From CAIWHR01 sp963726775 (GTDB lineage Bacteria; Pseudomonadota; Gammaproteobacteria; Burkholderiales; Casimicrobiaceae), in NCBI GenBank assembly GCA_963726775.1, contig CAVSDL010000001.1, positions 620,001 to 684,000 of the forward strand: a stretch of 64,000 nucleotides of DNA. The letters run 5' to 3'. The translations under genes and the position numbers were made by a program. Every line of letters starts with the position of its first letter. Positions within the stretch are counted from its first letter, which is position 1. Of the stretch, positions 1 through 6,698 are shown one piece after another. The notes beneath the pieces are model-generated. The model ran no database searches, was not told where the DNA came from, and saw nothing but the letters and a program-made list of their open reading frames with translations.

Positions 1-2
1 GG

Positions 3-107
3 GTTCTGGAGCTGCCGCCGCGCGGAATTGCGAAGGAGATGGCGTCGTTCGGCGCATGGGAGGACGCGTTGTTCCAGAACTCCCCGTGGTCGTGGGTATG
101 GAACTAG
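3..107 (+). CDS. C-terminal end of an upstream gene (partial)
   Basis: An open frame enters from the left edge and stops at TAG 105-107 after 34 codons. Its stop overlaps the ATG at 98 of the next gene by ten bases, the kind of overlap seen in translationally coupled pairs. The residues (ending SPWSWVWN) match no family I recognise. It could be the partner of the nucleotidyltransferase-like gene that follows. It could also be non-coding, since only about 100 bases are visible. Confidence 0.3.
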   Translation, partial: VLELPPRGIAKEMASFGAWEDALFQNSPWSWVWN

Positions 108-655
108 CTGACCTCGCAAGCCTGTTCGAGGAGGCCCGCCGCCGCACTGATCACACCGAGTTCGTAGTCGTAGGCAGTCTCTCGGCGTTGGGCGTCCTGG
201 ACCCCGGTGCCGTTCCGCCCCGGATGCTGATGTCGATAGACGTCGACTGTTTCACCCGGCACGACCCGAGCCGCATCTTCGAACTCAGCGCGGCTCTCGG
301 ACAAGGCAGCGAGTTCGAGGCCGCGCACGGATTCTACCTCGACCCCGTATCCCCCGACCTTCCGACGCTTCCCGAAAACTGGAGGCCCCGGCTCGTCCGC
401 GTTCCTTTGCCGAACGGCGTCATCGTGTTCTTCCTCGACCCCAACGACGCGGCAGTGTCGAAGTACGCTCGAGGCGAGCCGCGCGACCGCGAGTGGATCC
501 AGGCCGGGTTGAAGGCTGGCGTGCTGAACGCCGGTGTCATCGCGAGCCGCTTTCGCGAAACGACGTTCCTCGACAACGACGAGCGCGACCGGGCACTCGC
601 TGCGCTGGCGCAGGACCAGGAACGTGACAACGGCGGTCGGCGAATGTCACGTTAA
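98..655 (+). CDS. Nucleotidyltransferase-like hypothetical protein (DUF6036-like)
   Basis: A 185-residue protein starting at the ATG that overlaps the upstream stop; an ATG at 56 in the same frame is less likely. The pattern FVVVGSLSALGVL, then a central MSIDVDCF acidic motif and a late segment ending FFLDPNDAAVSKYARG, resembles minimal nucleotidyltransferases of the DUF6036/AbiEii kind, where G-S and paired Asp residues form the active site. Such genes often pair with a helix-turn-helix partner; if there is one here it is upstream and cut off. No signal peptide or membrane segment is visible. The family assignment is by pattern only and moderately sure. Confidence 0.6.
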   Translation: MELADLASLFEEARRRTDHTEFVVVGSLSALGVLDPGAVPPRMLMSIDVDCFTRHDPSRIFELSAALGQGSEFEAAHGFYLDPVSPDLPTLPENWRPRLVRVPLPNGVIVFFLDPNDAAVSKYARGEPRDREWIQAGLKAGVLNAGVIASRFRETTFLDNDERDRALAALAQDQERDNGGRRMSR

Positions 656-720
656 GCCATTAAGCCGACAACGGGATCGCGAATACTGGTGCCAACTGAG
701 AAGTAACACCGCGCTTAAGG

Positions 721-744
721 AAAAACCCCGACGAAACGGGGCTT
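721..744 (-). terminator. Rho-independent terminator, minus strand
   Basis: On the minus strand a GC-rich hairpin (arms CCCCG and CGGGG at 726-730 and 737-741, extended by A-T pairs) runs into five T. It lies about 230 bases past the end of the GNAT toxin gene and is the first clear stop signal for that transcript. Confidence 0.55.
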
Positions 745-856
745 GGAATGGACAGCGAAGTCCAGCGTCAGCGAAGGCCACCCGGGGCCGGGCTACCTGT
801 CAACTTGCAAACGTTGTTTCCCGTTTTCCGACGCGAGCATCGATTTCCCCGGCGCT

Positions 857-939
857 GTCGTCCCCGCGCACGTGGAGACCCAGTGTCATTGAAATGCATC
901 GGAAAGTCCCTAGGGTTTCCGCCTTCGCGGGAACGACAA
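857..939. repeat. Dispersed palindromic repeat, copy A
   Basis: The ends are GTCGTCCCCGCG and CGCGGGAACGAC, an imperfect inverted repeat, with CCCAGTGTC inside the left arm. Copies at 12147-12224 and 14681-14758 share the same ends and the CAGTGTC core. The centre of this copy differs from the other two, so it is the most diverged. It behaves like a REP-type intergenic element. Confidence 0.6.
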
Positions 940-974
940 CATGCAGATATGTCACGAATTTCAGACTCAGTACA

Positions 975-1490
975 CTAGAGCAGTTTGCCTCGCCCGCGCG
1001 CCAACTCGGCCGTCGCCAATGGCAAGAACAGCGTTCGCGGCGCGCCCTCAAGCGGAATGAAGCCATGGTGGCGGTAGAAAGCGGCTGCAGTCTCGTCCTT
1101 GGCATCAACCAATAGTGCGAATGCCGCGATTTCGGATTGCGTGATGCGCGACAAGGCGTCGGCCAATAATGCGCCACCGAGCCCTTGGCCCCTGGCTGCC
1201 TGGTCGACTGCGAGCCGTCCCATGCGGACGGCAGGCACCGAGGGGTAGCGCGGCAGCTTCCCGGCCAAATCTTCGGGCAGGTCAGCCAAAAGTACGCTAG
1301 CCGCGGCCAGCGTGTAGAACCCGGCTACGCGATCCTTGTCATCGACGGCGACGAAGCACGTGGCGACGCGGCGCCGGATGTCCTGGGTTACGCGCTCACG
1401 AAAGTAACGATCGAGTTCTTCAACGTCGCTGCAAAATCCGCTCCGATCCCGCTTCGGATCGAGTCCAACGATGCGAAAACGCGTCGCCAC
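975..1490 (-). CDS. GNAT-family acetyltransferase toxin (TacT/AtaT-like)
   Basis: A 171-residue GNAT N-acetyltransferase. It shows the acetyl-CoA loop RGQGLGGALL at about residues 110-120 and a C-terminal AAFYRHHGF element usual for these folds. Toxins of this group acetylate the amino acid on charged tRNA and block translation; that activity is inferred from the family and from pairing with a DUF1778 antitoxin. Translation starts at GTG directly after the antitoxin TGA with no bases between, so the two are coupled. The likely terminator is at 721-744. Confidence 0.85.
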   Translation of the reverse strand: MATRFRIVGLDPKRDRSGFCSDVEELDRYFRERVTQDIRRRVATCFVAVDDKDRVAGFYTLAAASVLLADLPEDLAGKLPRYPSVPAVRMGRLAVDQAARGQGLGGALLADALSRITQSEIAAFALLVDAKDETAAAFYRHHGFIPLEGAPRTLFLPLATAELARGRGKLL

Positions 1491-1775
1491 TCAATCCGTT
1501 GCCATCAACTTGCGCCGACGGGCAAACGCGCGTGCCAGCGCCGGCTTGGGTTTCGGCGGCGAGAGCAGCGCGCGCGCAAAGCGTTCCTGATCGGCCATCG
1601 ACAAACGGATGACTCTTGCTTGCTCGATGGCGCGCTGCGCCGCTTCCTGAGCGGCTGCGATTACGAAATCGGTCAGCGTGCGGTCCTGAAGCGCCGCTGC
1701 CTGTTTGAGCGTCGCGTGCAATTCGGCGCTGATTCGAGCTTCAAGGCGGGCCGTTGGCGTGCGGGGGGTGGACAT
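1491..1775 (-). CDS. DUF1778 antitoxin (TacA-like)
   Basis: A 94-residue protein. The N-terminal half has ribbon-helix-helix character (LEARISAELHATLKQAAALQ, then LTDFVIAAAQEAA), which binds DNA as a dimer. The C-terminal half is expected to wrap and neutralise the GNAT toxin encoded immediately downstream. The ATG at 1773-1775 is chosen because AAAGGAGA lies just upstream, and because the frame above it runs through the promoter. Autorepression through the palindrome at 1799-1815 is inferred from its position. Confidence 0.85.
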   Translation of the reverse strand: MSTPRTPTARLEARISAELHATLKQAAALQDRTLTDFVIAAAQEAAQRAIEQARVIRLSMADQERFARALLSPPKPKPALARAFARRRKLMATD

Positions 1776-1794
1776 GGCGAATCTCCTTTGGCCT

Positions 1795-1824
1795 ATGATA
1801 CGGCAAAATGCCGTACGATGCCAA
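1795..1824 (-). promoter_or_regulatory. Promoter and operator of the toxin-antitoxin pair
   Basis: On the minus strand TTGGCA (1819-1824) and TATCAT (1795-1800) are separated by 18 bases, a good sigma-70 pair 20 bases before the antitoxin start. A perfect inverted repeat, TACGGCA-AAA-TGCCGTA, fills 1799-1815, exactly between the two boxes and touching the -10. A repressor bound there would block RNA polymerase, as expected for an antitoxin that represses its own operon. Confidence 0.65.
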
Positions 1825-2003
1825 GCGTCCATCGCGGTCGGTCGCGATACCGCCCTAATGGAGTGGTTCATCGTTTGGTCCGGGCTCGCATGGCCCGATG
1901 GTGGCGAATCGCGGGAAGTGGAATTCGGGTCGCTCCCGGACATGGCAATTCCGCCCCCGGATCCCCCTCCGCCGCAATGCGTCGCGGGCCACGCCGGGCG
2001 GCG

Positions 2004-2990
2004 TTACGGCTTCGTGCCCTGCGTCGCCCGCTTGATCGCTTCCGGATCCGGGCGCAGGTAGAGGAGTTCGATCGCGGCGTTGTTGATCTCGGTCTTCGGG
2101 TCGTCGCGCAGCTCGGCGACGCGCGCCGCGCGGCGCTCGTCGATGTACGCCTTGCGCAGGTCGGCGACGATCTCGGGCTTCACTTCGTCGTAGGGGCGCG
2201 TACCGCCGCCGCGGCGGCCGTCGAGGCGGACCACGTGCCAGCCGAAGCGGCTCTGCACGGGCTCGCTCACATCACCCACGGCCTTGAGGGCGAACACCGC
2301 CTGCGAGAACGCCGGGTCCATCTTCTCGCGGACGAACCAGTCGAGCTTGCCGTCGTTGCGCTTCGCCGACGGGTCCTCGGAGATTTCCCTGGCCAGCGCG
2401 TTCATGTCGGCGCCAGCGACGATGCGCGCGCGCGCGTCCTGCGCGAGCTTCTTCGCCTCGTCGCTCGAATGCTTCGGCACTTCGAACAGGATGTGCGTCG
2501 CGCTCACCTGCTCCGGCACCTGGTACTTCGCCTTGTTGACGAGATAGCGCTCGCGGGCGACCTGGTCGGTGCCGGGGCGGGCGTCGAATTCGCGGCCCGA
2601 CTCGGCGTCGAAGCGGTCGAGCAGCATCGCGGCGAGGAGACGATCGGTCTCGGAGGCGATGCGACGCTTGGCGTCGCGCTCCTTGTCGATGCCGAGCGCG
2701 CGCGCCTCGGCGGCGAGCGTCTTGGTCGTGCGCAGGTTGTTGACCATGCCCGACACGCGATGGGGGTCGGTGGGGAAGACCTGCCGAATTTCGTTGGGCA
2801 TGCGCAAGACCTCGGCGTCGTAATCGGCCTTGGTGACGACCGCACGCGAATTGCTGATCAGCACGGTCTCGTCGGTGAGTGCTACCGGTGCGACCGCCAA
2901 TGGATTGGCCGGCGCCGGGACCTGCGCAGCTGCCGGAACGGCCACGAGCGAAAGCAGCGCTGTGGAGAAAAAAAACCGGATGATGTTCAT
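2004..2990 (-). CDS. Periplasmic PpiC-type peptidyl-prolyl isomerase
   Basis: A 328-residue secreted protein with an N-terminal signal peptide ending near VPAAAQ. A SurA-like helical region follows. A parvulin domain occupies about residues 155-265 (SATHILFEV, then DWFVREKMDPAFSQAVFAL, then FGWHVVRLDGR). The enzyme is expected to isomerise prolyl bonds in exported or outer-membrane proteins. The ATG at 2988-2990 gives the compact signal peptide; a TTG five codons upstream is less likely. It stands alone on the minus strand, preceded by the terminator of the Ig-like gene. Confidence 0.85.
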   Translation of the reverse strand: MNIIRFFFSTALLSLVAVPAAAQVPAPANPLAVAPVALTDETVLISNSRAVVTKADYDAEVLRMPNEIRQVFPTDPHRVSGMVNNLRTTKTLAAEARALGIDKERDAKRRIASETDRLLAAMLLDRFDAESGREFDARPGTDQVARERYLVNKAKYQVPEQVSATHILFEVPKHSSDEAKKLAQDARARIVAGADMNALAREISEDPSAKRNDGKLDWFVREKMDPAFSQAVFALKAVGDVSEPVQSRFGWHVVRLDGRRGGGTRPYDEVKPEIVADLRKAYIDERRAARVAELRDDPKTEINNAAIELLYLRPDPEAIKRATQGTKP

Positions 2991-3003
2991 GTCGATGGCA
3001 TTC

Positions 3004-3033
3004 AAAAAACAGCGGGCCCCAAGACGGGGCCCG
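3004..3033 (-). terminator. Rho-independent terminator of the Ig-like gene
   Basis: Arms GGGCCCC (3014-3020) and GGGGCCC (3026-3032) form a perfect seven-base stem with a five-base loop. Read on the minus strand, six T follow after three bases. It lies 40 bases past the stop of the Ig-like gene and just ahead of the ppiC start. Confidence 0.75.
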
Positions 3034-3073
3034 TTGTGCCAGGCGCGGCTCGCGGGCCGCGCGCTGCGGAAGG

Positions 3074-4234
3074 TTACTGCGGCGGCGGGTTCCAGGTCAT
3101 GCCGAAATTACAGCCGGTGGTACACCACGTCGCTATACCCGAGGAGTTAATTTTCTTGCTGATCACATGCAGATACCATGTCTCGCCGGCCACCATGTTG
3201 ACGGAGTTCGGGTCGGATCCGCCGATCGTGTAATAAATATTCTGCGACGGCCCCACAAATACAGTCCCCGGCAACGTGGTTTGCCCGATCGTGGGCACGA
3301 TGGCGCCCGGCATGTCGCAGCGCGTCTTCGACATCCACACCTCGCGCGTTCCACTTCCGTTATTGGACGCGTAGACCTGTATCGTGCTTCCAGCCTTGGT
3401 CGAGAAGCCGGACGGAACCTGCAGCGTGGCGACCGCAACCGTCTGGCTCGAAACGCCCACCGTGGAGACCGGATTGACCATCCCCAAGACGCCCGCGTCG
3501 ACGACGGCATACGACTGCCCGCTAACCGTGCAGGCTGCGCCGGCCGGTGGCGGCGGCGCACCGACAGTGACGATAGCTTGTGCGGTGTTGCCGTTGCCGC
3601 CGCCGTTGCTCGGGGTCACCGAGAACGTGGTCGTCGCGCCGACGGTAATAATCTGGTTGTTGACGTTGGTTGGCGTTACGGCGCCTGCGCCGGTCCACGC
3701 CCAGCTCGTCGGCGCCGCACCTCCGGTGCACGCCGCCGTGAGCGTCACGCTCCCGGAGGCCGTCATACTCGAAGGATTTGCAGCAAGGGTGCAACCGCTC
3801 GGCGGCGCCGGAGGCGTGTTGCTCCAGGTCACCAGGAGGCTCGCCTGATTGCCGTTGCCGATGGCGTTTCGAGGAGTGACCTGATACGTCGTCTGGCCCA
3901 ACGAATCGCTGGCCGCGCAGCTCTGGGTGGTCACGCCGACGCAGCTGCCACCCGTCCACGTCCACCCATTTGCCGAGCCGCTCTGGCAGACGGCGGTCAG
4001 CGTGATCGGCGTTCCGACCGTGCCCGTGGAGGGTCCCGAAATCGAGCACCCCGTCGGCGCGTTGGAAACCACGCAGGTGAGCGTCTGATTCGGCGCAGCG
4101 CCGCTCAGCGAGAAACTGTCGCAACTGGAATCGCTGAGCGTAATCTGGGCGCCCTGCGCCGGGATGACGGCAAGACCAGCCAAGGCTGCGCCGGCAAGCG
4201 GGCCCAAGGCCTGGCGAAGCAGTGATCGGATCAT
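3074..4234 (-). CDS. Exported protein with tandem Ig-like repeats, function unknown
   Basis: A 386-residue protein with a signal peptide (LAGLAVIPAQGA at about residues 18-29). Two similar segments of about 80 residues (roughly 40-115 and 130-205) share a Cys near the start, GSVTLTA or GTPITLTA strands and a W-T-G motif, the look of PKD/Ig-like beta-sandwich repeats. After a proline linker, the last 150 residues are a separate domain with several Cys, ending in WNPPPQ. The ATG is backed by GGAGT upstream. A cell-surface or periplasmic role is inferred; the binding partner is unknown. It has its own terminator and is monocistronic. Confidence 0.7.
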   Translation of the reverse strand: MIRSLLRQALGPLAGAALAGLAVIPAQGAQITLSDSSCDSFSLSGAAPNQTLTCVVSNAPTGCSISGPSTGTVGTPITLTAVCQSGSANGWTWTGGSCVGVTTQSCAASDSLGQTTYQVTPRNAIGNGNQASLLVTWSNTPPAPPSGCTLAANPSSMTASGSVTLTAACTGGAAPTSWAWTGAGAVTPTNVNNQIITVGATTTFSVTPSNGGGNGNTAQAIVTVGAPPPPAGAACTVSGQSYAVVDAGVLGMVNPVSTVGVSSQTVAVATLQVPSGFSTKAGSTIQVYASNNGSGTREVWMSKTRCDMPGAIVPTIGQTTLPGTVFVGPSQNIYYTIGGSDPNSVNMVAGETWYLHVISKKINSSGIATWCTTGCNFGMTWNPPPQ

Positions 4235-4412
4235 TGAATACTCCGGTGGTGGCGACGGGACATTACTCGAAATAACGCAATTTCCGCGCCAATAATTCGT
4301 TGATTTGACGACATTATAGCGCATCGTTCCGTGCTGCACCAATCTCAGGCACCGCCGCCCATCCGCCCTCCGGTACCGCCCATGCGAGTCGCGGACGAGC
4401 CGGCCGACAAGC

Positions 4413-4444
4413 GAAAAAAACGGGCGGGGATCGCTCCCCGCCCG
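4413..4444 (-). terminator. Rho-independent terminator of the 457-residue exported protein
   Basis: A ten-base perfect stem (CGGGCGGGGA and its complement, 4421-4430 and 4435-4444) is followed on the minus strand by seven T. It lies 24 bases past the stop codon of the gene at 4468-5841. This is one of the strongest terminators in the window. Confidence 0.85.
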
Positions 4445-4467
4445 CCGCATTGCATTGTTGCCAAGCG

Positions 4468-5841
4468 TTACTGGATGTGCCGCGTAAAGCGATGGTTGAA
4501 CGTCCCGGCGTAGTTGGCCTGCACCAGCGAACCATCGGTGGAGGTCAACGTGCCATTGGTGAACGACTGCGCCGCGAAACCGATGATCGGCAGGCCGAAG
4601 TACGTCTGGTTGGTCGTGGACACCAGGTTGTGCGCGGACGAGCCGTCGAACGTCGCGACCGGCGTTACCGTCAGATCCGCCCAGCCGTTCTGGTAACTCA
4701 CCGTGGCGCTCAAGCTGTTGGCGGACGCCAGGATGTTCGTGCTGTTGAACGTCAGGACGTTCGCTTCCCAACACATTCCGGCGACCTTTCCGGCGGGCGG
4801 CGGCGGCGAGAAGCCCTGCGGCGTCGACGGGAACACTTCTTCGCGGTCGAACACCGACAGGCCGATGTCGTCGCACGAGTTGGTCACGAAGTTGCGCTGG
4901 AACAGTTTGATGACCGAACCGTCCGAGTTGAAGTAGTAGCGCTTGGTCGGCATCGTCAAGACCCAGTCGGTGCCCGACGCCGAGACGGTGTCCAGCACGT
5001 ACTCGTTGGCGATGTGCTCGACCATGAACAGCGCCGAGATCGTGTCGATCGGCGAAGTCCAGGCGGACGAAACCACAGCCGCACCCGCAAAGACCACGGA
5101 GGTGGACGGGTTGACGTCGGTCAGGTCCGGCTTGATGCTGCCCGGGACGTTGTACGTGCCCGTCGTGCGGAAGTTATCGATCGCGACGGCGTTTTCCGAG
5201 ACGTCCACACCGGCCAGCACGTTGATCAGCGAGATGCCGCCGAACAGGCCACCCGTCGGGGCGACGATGTTCGCAGCCACTGCCGCGTCGGTGAGGCCCG
5301 CTGCCGTGCAGGGCGGAACGCCCTTGACGTGCGTGACTGCCGTAGCGGTCGCGCCCGTGACGACGCCCATCTCGATGATTTCGACGTAGCCTTCCATCGT
5401 GCGGTCGAGTCCGTCGCCGGCGCCGTCACCCGCATACACATAGTTGACGAACGGCTGGGCCGTCGCCGCGGTGCTCGGAACCGTCGGGATCGTGCAGGAC
5501 TTGTCGGCCGTGAACACTCCGGCGCCCGAGCCCAGCGGAATCACGCCGGCGGTCCAGACGTCGTGCGCCGACAGGAACAGGTTGAAGTCGAGCACTTCCG
5601 CGCTGTTGCGGCCTTCGATGAAGCGGACCTTGACGGCCTTGGCCGACGCCATCGTGTTGACCACGGACAGCAGCGAGTTGTACGGCGCCGTGCTCTTGCT
5701 GTTCACCGTGTAGTACGGGTAGATCAGGACCTGGCCCAGACCATCCGGGTTGACGTTCGCCGCTTGCGCGGTGCCGACGACGCCCAGCGCGCCAACACTG
5801 GCGAGGGCGGCGTACAGCGACTTCTTCTTGAAGGTGTTCAT
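4468..5841 (-). CDS. Exported hypothetical protein, abundant-surface-protein type
   Basis: A 457-residue protein with a clear signal peptide (MNTFKKKSLYAALASVGALG, then cleavage near AQA). The mature start has Tyr-rich strands (LIYPYYTV) followed by a long Asn/Ser/Thr-rich body without membrane helices. Related proteins of unknown function occur in environmental betaproteobacteria; I know no assigned role. GAGGAG lies upstream of the ATG, and a strong terminator follows the stop, so it is probably a well-expressed single gene. An outer-surface or S-layer-like role is a guess. Confidence 0.7.
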   Translation of the reverse strand: MNTFKKKSLYAALASVGALGVVGTAQAANVNPDGLGQVLIYPYYTVNSKSTAPYNSLLSVVNTMASAKAVKVRFIEGRNSAEVLDFNLFLSAHDVWTAGVIPLGSGAGVFTADKSCTIPTVPSTAATAQPFVNYVYAGDGAGDGLDRTMEGYVEIIEMGVVTGATATAVTHVKGVPPCTAAGLTDAAVAANIVAPTGGLFGGISLINVLAGVDVSENAVAIDNFRTTGTYNVPGSIKPDLTDVNPSTSVVFAGAAVVSSAWTSPIDTISALFMVEHIANEYVLDTVSASGTDWVLTMPTKRYYFNSDGSVIKLFQRNFVTNSCDDIGLSVFDREEVFPSTPQGFSPPPPAGKVAGMCWEANVLTFNSTNILASANSLSATVSYQNGWADLTVTPVATFDGSSAHNLVSTTNQTYFGLPIIGFAAQSFTNGTLTSTDGSLVQANYAGTFNHRFTRHIQ

Positions 5842-5992
5842 GGTTGTTGGATACTCCTCTGTTTGCGAATTAAAGTGATCACTTCAAAGCTGACAGCATG
5901 CGCATGGTATTACAGCGGTCTCGTCTTGTCCAAACGATTTCTTTCGTGCCTAAAGCCCCCTGTGGAGAAAATGCAACGGCAGTCCGGCTTGT

Positions 5993-6460
5993 TCATGGCT
6001 GCCAGACGTACCAGGCTTGGCCTTGTTCGATGATCCAGGTTTCGCCGGCTGGCGTAACCATGCCCTTCATCAGCCGGTGGTCGTAAGTGATCGAAATGCG
6101 GACTTTGCAGATTTCTGCCTCGCACTCGACCGCTTCGACCTTGACATCGCGAAAACTCACCCCCCTCGTCCGCGCCTCGAATGTCGGCAGCGAAACCTGC
6201 TGCCGGGACCCCGGGCTGTAAAACTCGTACGCCGCAGCAACGTTGCCCTTCAGGATCGCCTGCCACCGGGCTTCGGAGCGTTCGCGCACCGCGGCACGCT
6301 TGGCTTCGGGTGACGCATCCGGGGCGATACTGCCGCCCAACGTCACACAACCGGCAGCCAGGACCGCAACGGCGATGCAACCACAGCGCAGCAGATTCCG
6401 TACCACGCTCCAAACCGCACCGGGGCAATCGCCCCGTTTTGCAAAACATTGCCAATTCAC
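5993..6460 (-). CDS. Small lipoprotein, function unknown
   Basis: A 155-residue protein with a lipobox (VAVLAAGC, about residues 31-38), so the mature part is about 118 residues lipid-anchored on Cys. The mature region has a helix rich in charged residues (EAKRAAVRERSEARWQAIL), then a beta-rich fold ending GETWIIEQGQAWYVWQP, reminiscent of NTF2-like domains. The GTG at 6458-6460 has no strong ribosome site; another in-frame GTG about 18 codons on would give a shorter, more typical signal peptide. No neighbour suggests its job. Confidence 0.65.
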   Translation of the reverse strand: MNWQCFAKRGDCPGAVWSVVRNLLRCGCIAVAVLAAGCVTLGGSIAPDASPEAKRAAVRERSEARWQAILKGNVAAAYEFYSPGSRQQVSLPTFEARTRGVSFRDVKVEAVECEAEICKVRISITYDHRLMKGMVTPAGETWIIEQGQAWYVWQP

Positions 6461-6698
6461 CTGGATTGCCCCTTCTGCATCAGGTCAAGCGCCGTAGTCC
6501 GCGAGGATCGCCCTGCATACATGACCGCGCTACGGCGCAGCAATCCTCAGTTCAAGCCTAACCAATGCTTCCGGCAGCGTCAACCGGGATTTTCGGGATA
6601 TTGAGTGCTCGAATATTCCGTTGCTTTGCTGCAACACGGATTCGTCGGGGTTTGGCGACGTTTTCTTGTCGCCGTCCGGCGACGCCCGTCGAAAATGC

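Larger units (their letters stand above)
656..974. other. Intergenic region with terminator and palindromic repeat
   Basis: No convincing gene lies here. It holds the minus-strand terminator at 721-744 and a degenerate copy of the dispersed palindromic repeat at 857-939. Confidence 0.6.

Noticed and set aside
660..760. Integron attC-like site after the first gene
   Set aside because: No paired R-box sequences of the right spacing; the hairpin there is better explained as a terminator for the minus-strand toxin gene.
1185..3233. Very long open frame on the plus strand opposite the GNAT, DUF1778 and ppiC genes
   Set aside because: It is antisense to well-supported genes, has no motif, and long antisense frames are expected in GC-rich DNA. 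The same applies to 4450-6033, 6621-8966 and 35017-36813.
6421..6440. CGGGGC-AATC-GCCCCG hairpin followed by TTTT on the plus strand
   Set aside because: It has the shape of a terminator, but no plus-strand gene lies upstream and it overlaps the start of the lipoprotein gene, so its role is unclear.
6489..6538. Nine-base inverted repeat GCGCCGTAG / CTACGGCGC
   Set aside because: The arms are 32 bases apart in a short spacer with no promoter boxes; it could be an operator but nothing supports that.
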